Below are positions 34,295 through 42,791 of a stretch of 64,000 bases of DNA, one piece after another. The notes under the pieces were generated by a model. It ran no database searches, was not told the origin of the DNA, and saw nothing but the letters and a program-made list of their open reading frames with translations. Origin of the DNA: CBDBND01 sp965262665 (GTDB lineage: Bacteria; Pseudomonadota; Alphaproteobacteria; Rhodospirillales; Rhodospirillaceae); NCBI GenBank assembly GCA_965262665.1, contig CBDHFR010000003.1:620001-684000 (forward strand), read 5' to 3'. The translations under genes and the position numbers were made by a program. Numbering within the stretch: the stretch's first letter is position 1; the number at the start of each line of letters is the position of its first letter.

Positions 34295-36718
34295 CTAGTC
34301 TAATACAGGACGCCAGCGTCGAAGCAATAGAGCATTGGTGACAACGCTGACGCTAGACGCCGCCATGGCCGCGCCGGCCACTGCCGGACTCAAATAGCCG
34401 AAGGCGGCCAGGGGTATGCCAATGACGTTGTAAATAAACGCCCAGAACAAATTCTGTTTGATCTTGCGCCATGTCGCCCGGGAAATGCCGAAGGCACCGG
34501 CCACCAAACGAGGGTCGGGACGCATGAGAGTGATCGCCGCCGTTTCCATAGCCACATCCGTGCCCGTGCCCATGGCCACGCCCACATCCGCTTCGGCCAG
34601 GGCTGGCGCATCGTTGATACCGTCGCCGATCATAGCGACGACGTGATTCTGTTGGCGCAATTGGGTGACGGCCGCTGCTTTGTCTTCGGGACGCACACCG
34701 CCTTGGGCTCGATCGATCTGAACGGTCGCGGCAACGGCATTCACAACAGCGGGCGCATCACCGGACAACAGATGAACATCGATGTCGAGACGGTGCAAAA
34801 CGCTAACCGCCGTTTTGGCGTCCTCCCGCACCGGATCTGCGAGCGCAAACAACGCCATGAGGATGCCGTCCACCGCCATCCACACCACCGTGTGCGCCTC
34901 TCGTTCCCACTGGCCCGCCTTATCGATCCAGGACACGGTGGCAACATGGTTGGTTTCGAGGAAGGCGCGATTGCCGAGTAAAATGGTGCGGCCATCGTAG
35001 TCGCCTGTGACACCCTGGCCAGTAACACTCTTGAAGTTGGACACCGTTCCTATGTCGACACCGCGGGTCTCGGCCAAGATCACGAACGCTTTGGCCAGAG
35101 GGTGTTCGCTGCCTCTTTGCGCCGACGCGGCCAGGGACAGCACGTCCCGTTCGTCTCCCGCGACCACGGTGAAATCCACCACTGCCGGATGGCCTTCGGT
35201 CAACGTACCAGTCTTATCAAAAATCACCGTGTCGACCCGATGGGCGCGCTCCAGAGCTTCTACATCCTTGATGAGAATGCCAGCCCGGGCAGCGGCGCCG
35301 GTGCCAGTAACGATGGCCGTCGGTGTGGCCAGACCCAAGGCACAGGGACAGGCAATCACCAGCACCGACACCGCGGCAATGAGTCCCTGCTCGAAGGTGC
35401 CGCCGGTAACGAGCCAGCCGGCAAAGGTGACGGTGGCGATGCCAATGACAATGGGCACGAACACCGCCGCGACCCGATCCACCAATCGCTGCACCGGGGC
35501 TTTGCCGCTTTGGGCGTTTTCGACTAGGCGAATGATCCGCGCTAGTGTGGAGTCCTCGCCTACTCGAGTGGTGCACACGGTGAGCAAACCAGTGCCGTTG
35601 ATGGACCCACCGGTCACCGGATCGCCAAGCTGTCTAGCGACCGGCAGGCTCTCGCCGGTGAGCAGGGCTTCGTCCAATTCCGAGGCGCCGTCTTCGATGA
35701 TCCCATCCACGGGTACTTTTTCACCGGGACGGATGAGAACGATGTCATCCTCTTTCACTTGGTCGACGGGAATCTCGATCACATCGTCGCCACGTTTGAC
35801 CCTGGCCGTGGCTGGGCGCAAATCCATCAACGCGCGGATGGCAGCAGTGGTGCCCCGCTTGGCCCGCGCTTCCAGAACTTTGCCCAGCAAAACCAAAGTA
35901 ATGATGACGGCGGACGCTTCGAAGTAGAGCTGTCCCGCTACACCGTTACCGAGAGTGAGCAGAAGGTAGAGGCTGTAGCCGAATGCCGCCGTGGTGCCCA
36001 TCACCACCAACACATCCATGTTGCCCGACCCGGCGCGTAGTACTTTCCACGCGCCCACATAAAAGCGGGCGCCGGCGATGAGTTGCACCGGCAAGGCAAG
36101 AGCGAATTCCGTCCACGGCGTGAGATGAAAACCGGCACCAGTAAAGTGCGCACCCATTTGCGCCACCAGCGGCGTGGTCAACAGGATCGCAAACCCTAAG
36201 GTGAGATAATCTTTGAGCAGACTCTTTTGCCGGTCGTCTTCGGCGCCGCTATCGGTGTTTGCACTCAACGCGCGGGCAGTGAATCCAGCTTTGGCCACAG
36301 CCTCCGACAACGTATCAAAGGTGACCGTGCCTTTGGGTGCGGAGATGGTGGCCTGTTCCAATGCGAAATTAACATTAGCCGCCGACACCCCGGGTACGCG
36401 CGACAGAACTTTTTCCGAACGCACGGCGCAGGCGCCGCAGGTCATGCCGTCGAGGGCGAAGACAATCTCTTCATCGGGAACGGCAAACCCGGCCCGGCCA
36501 ACGGCCGCGGCAAAATCAGCAGGTGACACCTGGTCCGGGTCCACCGCCACGTCCGCCTGTTCCAAAGCGAAGTTGACCGCGGCGGACTCAATGCCCGGCA
36601 CCTGGGATAAAGCCTTCTCCAAACGCGTGGCACAGGCGGCGCAGGTCATGCCTTCGATAGGCAGGCGCAGGGTGTCCACGGCGGATACAGGTTGAGAGGT
36701 GTCGGGCATGATCCTCAT
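34295..36718 (-). CDS. copA: Copper-translocating P-type ATPase with two metal-binding domains
   Basis: 807 residues. Two N-terminal HMA domains carry GMTCAACATRLEKAL (about 20-35) and GMTCGACAVRSEKVL (about 88-102). The P1B ATPase core follows, with the membrane metal site CPC in VIACPCALGLATPTAIV, the phosphorylated Asp in DKTGTLTEG, HP in SEHPLAKAF, and the hinge GDGINDAPALAEADVGVAMGTGTD. The CPC site and the linked chaperone gene point to Cu(I) export from the cytoplasm. Two starts are possible (36718 and 36709), both with plausible ribosome sites. A histidine phosphatase gene lies 55 bases upstream on the same strand. Confidence 0.93.
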   Translation of the reverse strand: MRIMPDTSQPVSAVDTLRLPIEGMTCAACATRLEKALSQVPGIESAAVNFALEQADVAVDPDQVSPADFAAAVGRAGFAVPDEEIVFALDGMTCGACAVRSEKVLSRVPGVSAANVNFALEQATISAPKGTVTFDTLSEAVAKAGFTARALSANTDSGAEDDRQKSLLKDYLTLGFAILLTTPLVAQMGAHFTGAGFHLTPWTEFALALPVQLIAGARFYVGAWKVLRAGSGNMDVLVVMGTTAAFGYSLYLLLTLGNGVAGQLYFEASAVIITLVLLGKVLEARAKRGTTAAIRALMDLRPATARVKRGDDVIEIPVDQVKEDDIVLIRPGEKVPVDGIIEDGASELDEALLTGESLPVARQLGDPVTGGSINGTGLLTVCTTRVGEDSTLARIIRLVENAQSGKAPVQRLVDRVAAVFVPIVIGIATVTFAGWLVTGGTFEQGLIAAVSVLVIACPCALGLATPTAIVTGTGAAARAGILIKDVEALERAHRVDTVIFDKTGTLTEGHPAVVDFTVVAGDERDVLSLAASAQRGSEHPLAKAFVILAETRGVDIGTVSNFKSVTGQGVTGDYDGRTILLGNRAFLETNHVATVSWIDKAGQWEREAHTVVWMAVDGILMALFALADPVREDAKTAVSVLHRLDIDVHLLSGDAPAVVNAVAATVQIDRAQGGVRPEDKAAAVTQLRQQNHVVAMIGDGINDAPALAEADVGVAMGTGTDVAMETAAITLMRPDPRLVAGAFGISRATWRKIKQNLFWAFIYNVIGIPLAAFGYLSPAVAGAAMAASSVSVVTNALLLRRWRPVLD

Positions 36719-36773
36719 ATAAGGCTTCCAGAAACTGAAAGGTCAAGGTAATGACCAGTGGTATGTGGGGTGA

Positions 36774-37358
36774 TCAAGCTGTTGTGACCGGGTCCACCGG
36801 ATGCAAGGTCCAGCGCTCGGCCTCTTCCACTGGTGGGTCAAAACGGAAGGGCACAGCGTTGGCGCTGCGGGCGTCGGGCAGGGCGCTGAGCAACTCGGCC
36901 ATGATGCGGAACACCCCGCCGTGGCTAACCAGCAACAAAGGTCCGGGCCGCTCGTGTACATCGACCAACGTAGTCATCACCCGTTCCATGAAATCTGTTT
37001 CCGGTTCGGCGCCATCGCCGGGCCCACCGTGATACCAGCCCGGGTTCCAGGGTTTACCTTCGTATGGACCGAAGAACCGTTCCATTAGACCGGGATGGGT
37101 TTCCAGCGGCAGGGCCAAGGACCGGTTGAGGATCTCGGCCGTCTCCGAGGCCCGCTTAAGCGGGCTGGTGATAATCCGCCTGATGCCATGACCGGTGAGG
37201 AGCGGCAAGGCTAGACGAGCCTGATCGCGGCCGGCATCGTTTAGCGGAATATCGGTCTGGCCCTGGGCCAGACCGGATTTGTTCCACTCGGTTTCACCGT
37301 GGCGAAGGAAATAGAACTGGTTGTTGGGAAGGGCAGTCAGGGCCGTTAGCAGATCCAT
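36774..37358 (-). CDS. Histidine phosphatase family protein
   Basis: 194 residues of the phosphoglycerate-mutase-like fold. The catalytic RHG motif is in FYFLRHGETEWNKSG, with the phospho-accepting His. The second signature is ITSPLKRASETAEIL (Arg of the phosphate pocket), Glu in LMERFFGPYEG, and the second His in LLVSHGGVFR. Members of this length are often broad phosphatases (CobC- or GpmB-like), so a glycolytic role is not implied. It lies between parB and copA on the same strand. Confidence 0.85.
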   Translation of the reverse strand: MDLLTALTALPNNQFYFLRHGETEWNKSGLAQGQTDIPLNDAGRDQARLALPLLTGHGIRRIITSPLKRASETAEILNRSLALPLETHPGLMERFFGPYEGKPWNPGWYHGGPGDGAEPETDFMERVMTTLVDVHERPGPLLLVSHGGVFRIMAELLSALPDARSANAVPFRFDPPVEEAERWTLHPVDPVTTA

Positions 37359-37422
37359 GGTGGCCCACCTAATATATGTATATCAATATAAAAAATGTTT
37401 AAGTTTAGTAGGTTAAAGAATC

Positions 37423-38694
37423 TTATTTTTTATCCGTTGATCCGGAGGCGCCCACATCACCGGCTTTAGGGTCAGGCTGGGCCGTCGGTTTGGCTGGATC
37501 TTCCGAGTGCCCTTCCTGCCAATGGCCGGTCTCGGCATCAGCTGCGCACATGGCCTCGTCTATGCCATGGTCTTCGGATCCCGATGACTCGGCCTGCGGC
37601 TTAGGCAACCGTTCGAGTGCACCGTCACTGCCGACATCGTCCGCCTCCGGATCGGGGTGGGCTGTTGGATCGGGGCGATCTCCGCTGTGGTTTTCCCGCA
37701 GTAACTGCACCCGGCCTTCCCGCTTGGCCAGCACTTCTTCGATGTCGAGCACATTGGAGTCCCGGGACTTGGCGTCGCGGTTGAGAAATTGAGAAGAAGA
37801 CGTTTTTTGCATGGTCAGCCGCGCGATCAGATCGTCCAGTTGTTCCAAATCCGTATAGGTCAGGGACAAGGTGCCCCCGGCTCCGTCAAAGGTGATGCCG
37901 ACTTTAAGACCGAGCGCTTCTTCCAACCGGGCTTCCAGGGCGCGGGTATCAGCGTCCTTGGCTTGCGCTTTGGTGCTTGCCTTTTTGCGGGGCCGGCTGG
38001 CTTTGCCGTGCTGTTTCACCAGCGCTTCCACTTGCCGCACCGACATCCCTTTGGCGACGATCTTACGGGCTAAGGCGACGGCGTCTTTGACTCCAAGCAA
38101 AGCGCGGGCATGGCCAATAGAAAGTTGACCGTCGTCGAGCATGGCTTTGATGGGGTCGGGCAGAGCCAACAACCGAATCATATTGGTAATGTGAGTCCGG
38201 CTTTTGCCTAACAAATCGGCCAAGATTTCCTGGGTATGGCCAAACTCATCAAGCAGGCGTTGATAGCCCTCCGCCTCTTCCAGAGGCGTGAGGTCGGCCC
38301 GCTGCAGGTTTTCCACCAAGGCCACTTCGAGAACTTCCGTATCGTCCAAGTCTTTGATGAGAGCCGGAACCTGATGTACCTGGGCCCGCTGGGCTGCGCG
38401 CCAGCGTCGTTCTCCGGCGATGATCTCGTAGCCAGTGCCGACCATGCGCACCAACAAGGGTTGGAGCACGCCCTTGTCGCGGATGGAGGTGGCCAGTTCT
38501 TCGAGCTGGGAATCATCAAACTTTCGGCGGGGCTGCAGTGGCGACGGGAACAGCTGACCGATAGGGAGCTGCAACAGACCTTTGCCAGGGGTGCGGGATG
38601 TGCCGTCGACAGACCCGCCGCTCTCTTCAGCAGCATCGCCGAACAAGGCATCCAGGCCGCGGCCAAGGCTCTTCCGGGATTTAGGTGGTGTCAT
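37423..38694 (-). CDS. parB: Chromosome partitioning protein ParB with long C-terminal tail
   Basis: 423 residues; relatives have about 290-310. The start SLGRGLDALFGD, the CTP-binding part (PSPLQPRRKFDDSQLEELA, GERRWRAAQRA, LVENLQRADLTPLEEAEGYQ) and the HTH (LGKSRTHITNMIRLLALP, LSIGHARALLG) are standard, and the dimerisation segment ends near residue 300. The last 120 residues are acidic and disordered-looking, with a repeated unit: HSGDRPDPTAHPDPEADDVG and HSEDPAKPTAQPDPKAGDVG. ParB loads at parS and spreads, working with ParA to segregate origins. Three parS sites lie 1.4-2.1 kb away, past parA. The gene begins 10 bases after parA. Confidence 0.95.
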   Translation of the reverse strand: MTPPKSRKSLGRGLDALFGDAAEESGGSVDGTSRTPGKGLLQLPIGQLFPSPLQPRRKFDDSQLEELATSIRDKGVLQPLLVRMVGTGYEIIAGERRWRAAQRAQVHQVPALIKDLDDTEVLEVALVENLQRADLTPLEEAEGYQRLLDEFGHTQEILADLLGKSRTHITNMIRLLALPDPIKAMLDDGQLSIGHARALLGVKDAVALARKIVAKGMSVRQVEALVKQHGKASRPRKKASTKAQAKDADTRALEARLEEALGLKVGITFDGAGGTLSLTYTDLEQLDDLIARLTMQKTSSSQFLNRDAKSRDSNVLDIEEVLAKREGRVQLLRENHSGDRPDPTAHPDPEADDVGSDGALERLPKPQAESSGSEDHGIDEAMCAADAETGHWQEGHSEDPAKPTAQPDPKAGDVGASGSTDKK

Positions 38695-38704
38695 TGTGTT
38701 TGTA

Positions 38705-39538
38705 TCAGGCGGCTTGAGCGTGTTCGCGTTTCAGAACTTCGCCGGCCAGATTAAGATAAGCTTGCGCACCTTTCGACTGAAAATCGTACAGCAGCACGGG
38801 TTTTCCATGGGAGGGCGCTTCGGAGACCCGTACATTGCGCGGGATCACGGTGGTGTAGACCTTGTCGCCAAAATAGCCGCGCACGTCTGATTCTACCATG
38901 TCCGAGAGGTTGTTGCGCTTGTCCACCATGGTCAGGACGATCCCCTGAATTTCCAGATCCGGATTAAAGGACTGGCGCACCCGCTCGATGGTGCGGACCA
39001 GCTGGCTGACCCCTTCGAGAGCGAGAAACTCCACTTGCAGCGGCACCAGGACGGCGTCAGCCGCCACCAGAGCGTTGAGGGTCAGCAGACCGAGAGACGG
39101 CGGACAATCGATCAGCACATAATCATAGGCAGCGGTGGCGCCATCCAGGGCATCACGCAGCTTATCCTGCCGGTCGTCCACCTGCACCAGTTCCAACTCG
39201 GCGCCGGCAAGATCAACCCCCGACGGCACCACGGAGAGGTGAGGGACCGCTGTGGTAACAGCCGTGCTCTCCAGATCCGCTTCGCCCATCAACAGATGAT
39301 AGGTGTTGGTGGTACGGGATTTGGCGGGAATGCCCAGGCTGGTGGACGCATTGCCCTGGGGGTCGAGGTCTACGATCAGCACGTTTTTGTCGACCGCAGC
39401 CAGGGCCGTGGCCAGGTTGACGGTGGTGGTGGTTTTGCCGACCCCGCCTTTTTGATTGGAGATAGCGAGGACGCGTGGCGAAGCGCCCGAGTCAGACCGA
39501 TGGGCTTGAGGGGGATTGGAATCGATCGGTCTGGACAC
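38705..39538 (-). CDS. parA: Chromosome partitioning ATPase ParA
   Basis: 277 residues if begun at GTG 39538, which has GAGGTG 6 bases upstream; an upstream TTG at 39565 gives nine more residues. The deviant Walker A KGGVGKTTTTVNLA near residue 25, Walker A' IVDLDPQGNAST and Walker B DYVLIDCPPSLG are intact, as is the DNA-binding basic patch near the end. ParA-ATP dimers on the nucleoid pull ParB-parS complexes apart. Its 5' end overlaps the (frame-corrected) 3' end of rsmG, the usual rsmG-parA-parB operon. Confidence 0.95.
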   Translation of the reverse strand: MSRPIDSNPPQAHRSDSGASPRVLAISNQKGGVGKTTTTVNLATALAAVDKNVLIVDLDPQGNASTSLGIPAKSRTTNTYHLLMGEADLESTAVTTAVPHLSVVPSGVDLAGAELELVQVDDRQDKLRDALDGATAAYDYVLIDCPPSLGLLTLNALVAADAVLVPLQVEFLALEGVSQLVRTIERVRQSFNPDLEIQGIVLTMVDKRNNLSDMVESDVRGYFGDKVYTTVIPRNVRVSEAPSHGKPVLLYDFQSKGAQAYLNLAGEVLKREHAQAA

Positions 39539-39642
39539 GGGACACCTCGCGCACGCACAACACACTGCCTCTTGGATCGGTGGTGCTGGGCGCCCGATCC
39601 ACCTGCATTTTCCATATTTTGTATGCCTGCGTCAATTCATCC

Positions 39643-40152
39643 TCAACATGTAGTCCTTTTTATGTAAATGTGACAGGTGTGAGGACCACTGAACCGCTGG
39701 CCGTAGCCGATCAGTTTGTCCAGCGGACCGAGGGCCCGGGCGGTCACCACATCGGCCACGAACGGCGCCGCCGCCTCGACACGGGCCAGATGTACGGTCA
39801 GGGTGAGGCCGGTTGCGGCCGCTGCAGCCTCAAGGAAATTGGCTTTTTTCTCAGTCGATTCAATGAGATGGACGTCGGGCACGCCGAGCAATGCCAGCAC
39901 CAGGCCGGGAAATCCGGCGCCGGTGCCCAGATCCACCAGGGTTTTGGTGTGCTCCGGCAAATGATCCATGATTTGGGCCGAATCCAGCATATGGCGGTGC
40001 CACACCGCATCTTCCGTCGAGCAGCCGATAAGGTTGGTGCGCTGGTTCCAGTCTAACAAAAGGCCCACAAAAACTTTGCGGCGCTCCAGTGTTTCACGTG
40101 AAACGCCGGTGGCGGCTTGAAAATCATCTGCGGTGAATGGGGATTGTTTCAC
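39643..40152 (-). CDS. rsmG: 16S rRNA (guanine527-N7)-methyltransferase, frameshifted near the end
   Basis: The frame gives 169 residues starting at GTG 40152, which lies inside a parS site. The SAM fold is clear: NLIGCSTEDAVWHRHMLDS, LVDLGTGAGFPGLVLAL (motif I), HLIESTEKKANFLE and VVTARALGPLDKLIGYGQRF. It ends with GPHTCHIYIKRTTC, lacking about 45 residues of the family. Removing one base from the T run at 39657-39661 continues the protein as KGLHVEDELTQAYKIWKMQ and on to a stop at 39492, the expected C-terminus. The enzyme modifies G527 of 16S rRNA and its loss gives low streptomycin resistance. The truncation removes the last core strands, so the product is probably inactive unless this is a sequence error. 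Confidence 0.85.
   Translation of the reverse strand: MKQSPFTADDFQAATGVSRETLERRKVFVGLLLDWNQRTNLIGCSTEDAVWHRHMLDSAQIMDHLPEHTKTLVDLGTGAGFPGLVLALLGVPDVHLIESTEKKANFLEAAAAATGLTLTVHLARVEAAAPFVADVVTARALGPLDKLIGYGQRFSGPHTCHIYIKRTTC
40090..40105. promoter_or_regulatory. parS site inside rsmG
   Basis: TGTTTCACGTGAAACG matches the ParB-binding palindrome TGTTTCACGTGAAACA at 15 of 16 positions. It encodes the VSRET segment of the RsmG N-terminus, a known place for parS in alphaproteobacteria. Confidence 0.92.
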
Positions 40153-40160
40153 GTGAAACA
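40145..40160. promoter_or_regulatory. parS site at the rsmG start codon
   Basis: A perfect TGTTTCACGTGAAACA palindrome. The GTG start of rsmG (40150-40152) lies in its middle, so ParB bound here would also cover the start region of rsmG. Confidence 0.95.
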
Positions 40161-40163
40161 GCC

Positions 40164-40817
40164 CTATGGACTACCCACTGAAGTAGCGCCCGTGGTCTGG
40201 ATCAAGAGCACGCCCACACCGGCCAAGGCCAGCCCGACAATCGCGTCCAGCAGCCGCCTTTGGGCCAGCAGCCGGTCGCGAAACAGGGGCCGGGCCAGGA
40301 TGGTCGCCAGCAGGGAAAACCAGGCCAAGGTCAACAGCGGCATGCCGAGGACCAAAGCGACCAAAGAGCCTGTTTCCGGCGCGTCTTCGGCCAGCACAGC
40401 GGTCAGTCCGACCAGGACAATGGCCGCCTTGGGATTAGCCAGATTGGTTGCCAAGCCCAGCAAAAAAGGCCCTGCCGTGATCTTCGTTGGCACCGCAGCC
40501 GGCGACCGGGATCCATCACGGATCGCCGCGGACAGGGCCCGCGCACCCAAATAGATCAGCAAGCCGCCGCCGATGAAGCGAATCGCATCCCAGACCACAG
40601 GGGCGGTGGAGATGACGGTCCCCAGACCGGTGGCGGCAGCCACGACCCACAGGCCGACCCCAAAGGTAATGCCGGCTGCTGCGAGGAGCGCTTTGTGGGA
40701 GCCGCGGCCGAGAGCCAAGGTGGTGACCAAAAAAAAGTCCGGGCCAGGGCTGAGGAGACCGACAATAAAGGCGCCGTACACTGCCAGCAGGGTGGTCAGG
40801 TCGGGCATCAGGTCCAT
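40164..40817 (-). CDS. LysE/RhtB family exporter
   Basis: 217 residues with six hydrophobic segments and the family signature GLLSPGPDFFLVTTLALGRG near the N-terminus, ITFGVGLWVVAAATGLG, FLLGLATNLANPKAAIVLVG (the conserved NPK) and a C-terminal LVGLALAGVGVLLI-type helix. It should be an inner-membrane exporter of amino acids or related small molecules. The gene sits between mnmG and rsmG, which are adjacent in many bacteria; it is an insertion in the operon. A parS site occupies exactly the 16 bases between the mnmG stop and this start codon. Confidence 0.88.
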   Translation of the reverse strand: MDLMPDLTTLLAVYGAFIVGLLSPGPDFFLVTTLALGRGSHKALLAAAGITFGVGLWVVAAATGLGTVISTAPVVWDAIRFIGGGLLIYLGARALSAAIRDGSRSPAAVPTKITAGPFLLGLATNLANPKAAIVLVGLTAVLAEDAPETGSLVALVLGMPLLTLAWFSLLATILARPLFRDRLLAQRRLLDAIVGLALAGVGVLLIQTTGATSVGSP

Positions 40818-40833
40818 AGTTTCACGTGAAACG
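40818..40833. promoter_or_regulatory. parS site between lysE-like gene and mnmG
   Basis: AGTTTCACGTGAAACG, with the 14-base palindromic core of parS intact. It fills the whole 16-base gap between the mnmG stop codon and the exporter start codon. Confidence 0.9.
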
Positions 40834-42750
40834 TCAGGCGCTTTGGGCCAAAGGTGCCGCTTTGCCTACTTGTGACTTGCACGGGCCCGGCTTATGCACA
40901 TGACGCAAGAGGGCGGTCAACGCCGCCGGGGTGATGCCGGGGATCCGGGCGGCTGCCCCTAGGGTAGGGGGCTTTGCCGCAGCCAGTTTCTGGCGCACTT
41001 CCGTAGACAAACCGCCGATCACGGCATAGTTCAGGCTTTCCGGCAGGGCGAGAGATTCATCACGGCGGAAGGCTCGGATATCCGCCTCCTGGCGCTCCAT
41101 ATAGCCCGCGTAGCGGCCTTCAATTTCCAGTTGCTCCCGGACTTCAGGACGCACGTCGGCCAGCTCCGACCACAGGGCCTCAAGCTCCGCCCAGCCAATA
41201 TCCGGATAGGCGAGCAGGTCAAACCCGGTGCGGCGGATGCCGTCCTGATTGACCTTGAATCCCTTGGCCGCCAAAGTCGACGGCGTGGCCACCAGTGTGT
41301 CCAGCCGAGCCCGGGCAGCAGTCAGGGCGTCCCTTTTTTCGGTGAAGGCCGCGGCCCGGTCCGGACCGACGCAGCCCGCTTCGATGCCCTTGTCGGTCAG
41401 CCGGAGATCGGCGTTGTCGGCTCGCAGGCGCAGGCGGTATTCGGCCCGGGAGGTGAACATGCGGTAGGGCTCATTGGTGCCCCGGGTGGTCAGATCGTCG
41501 ACCATAACCCCGAGATAACCTTCGGCCCGGTCGACGGTCACCGGTTCCAGGCCGCCAGCCTGTCGGGCGGCGTTGAGGCCAGCCAGCAGGCCCTGGGCAC
41601 CGGCCTCTTCGTAGCCGGTGGTGCCGTTAATCTGCCCCGCAAAATAGAGCCCCGTCACCTTACGAGTTTCCAGAGTGGCCCTGAGTTCCCGGGGATCGAC
41701 AAAGTCATACTCGATGGCATAGCCGGCCTGCAGCATGGCGGCGTTTTCTAGGCCGGGAATGGTCTTGAGCAGGGCCAATTGGACGTCCTCGGGCAGGCTG
41801 GTGGAAATACCGTTGGGATAGACGGTGTGGTCATCCAGACCTTCGGGCTCGAGAAAGATCTGATGGCCGTCCCGTTCGGCGAAACGGACCACCTTGTCCT
41901 CAATGGAGGGGCAGTAGCGCGGGCCGGCGCTTTCAATCTGGCCGTTGTAGATCGGCGCCCGGTCCTTATTGGCCAGGATGACGGCGTGGGTCTCCGGTGT
42001 GGTCCGGGTGATGTGGCAGTGAATCTGCGGCGTACAGATGACGTCGGTCATAAACGAGAACGGCACCGGCGGATCATCGCCTGGCTGCTCGTCAAGAATG
42101 CCGGTGTTGATGGTCCGCCCGTCGAGCCGGGGCGGGGTCCCGGTTTTTAACCGACTCAGAGAAAACTCTAATGATTTCAATGTGTTAGAGAGTCCGTGCG
42201 CGGCCTTTTCGCCGATCCGCCCAGCCGGGATGCGCTCTTCGCCGCGGTGAATGACACCGCTTAGGAACGTGCCCGTGGTCAGCACCACGGCGGTGCAGGC
42301 ATAGCGTGATCCATCTCCGGTGATGACCGCCGTCACCCGTTTGGTCTCAGCGTCGATCTCCAGATCTTCAACCGCGGCGGCGTGGATGGTCAGGTTGGCC
42401 TGCCCCTCTAACAGTCCTTGCACGGCCTGTTTGTAAAGCTTGCGGTCCGCCTGGGCGCGGGGGCCGCGCACCGCCGGACCCTTGGAGCGGTTGAGCATGC
42501 GGAACTGAATGCCGCCGGCATCGATGGCTTTGCCCATGATGCCGTCGAGCGCATCGATCTCGCGCACCAAGTGACCTTTGGCCAGGCCGCCGATGGCCGG
42601 ATTGCAGGACATCTCGCCGATAGTTTCTAGCTTATGAGTCAGCAACAGCGTGCGCGCACCAGTTCGCGCGGCGGCGGCGGCGGCTTCGGTGCCGGCATGG
42701 CCGCCGCCGACAACAATGACGTCAAAGCTCTGCGTTAAGTCACGGGACAT
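40834..42750 (-). CDS. mnmG: tRNA uridine-34 carboxymethylaminomethyl-modification enzyme MnmG
   Basis: 638 residues. The FAD-binding start DVIVVGGGHAGTEAAAAAARTGA, the GidA signatures GGLAKGHLVREIDALDGIMG and AGQINGTTGYEEAGAQG, the cysteines of the family (CNPAIGG near the N-terminus; CPSIEDKVVRF) and the C-terminal helical domain that contacts MnmE are present. With MnmE it adds carboxymethylaminomethyl groups to wobble U34 of several tRNAs. MnmE lies upstream on the same strand, separated by an MFS transporter gene. Confidence 0.96.
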   Translation of the reverse strand: MSRDLTQSFDVIVVGGGHAGTEAAAAAARTGARTLLLTHKLETIGEMSCNPAIGGLAKGHLVREIDALDGIMGKAIDAGGIQFRMLNRSKGPAVRGPRAQADRKLYKQAVQGLLEGQANLTIHAAAVEDLEIDAETKRVTAVITGDGSRYACTAVVLTTGTFLSGVIHRGEERIPAGRIGEKAAHGLSNTLKSLEFSLSRLKTGTPPRLDGRTINTGILDEQPGDDPPVPFSFMTDVICTPQIHCHITRTTPETHAVILANKDRAPIYNGQIESAGPRYCPSIEDKVVRFAERDGHQIFLEPEGLDDHTVYPNGISTSLPEDVQLALLKTIPGLENAAMLQAGYAIEYDFVDPRELRATLETRKVTGLYFAGQINGTTGYEEAGAQGLLAGLNAARQAGGLEPVTVDRAEGYLGVMVDDLTTRGTNEPYRMFTSRAEYRLRLRADNADLRLTDKGIEAGCVGPDRAAAFTEKRDALTAARARLDTLVATPSTLAAKGFKVNQDGIRRTGFDLLAYPDIGWAELEALWSELADVRPEVREQLEIEGRYAGYMERQEADIRAFRRDESLALPESLNYAVIGGLSTEVRQKLAAAKPPTLGAAARIPGITPAALTALLRHVHKPGPCKSQVGKAAPLAQSA

Positions 42751-42791
42751 GAACGAAAGGCGCTCCTGATTTTGCGCCTTTCTATAGGTCC

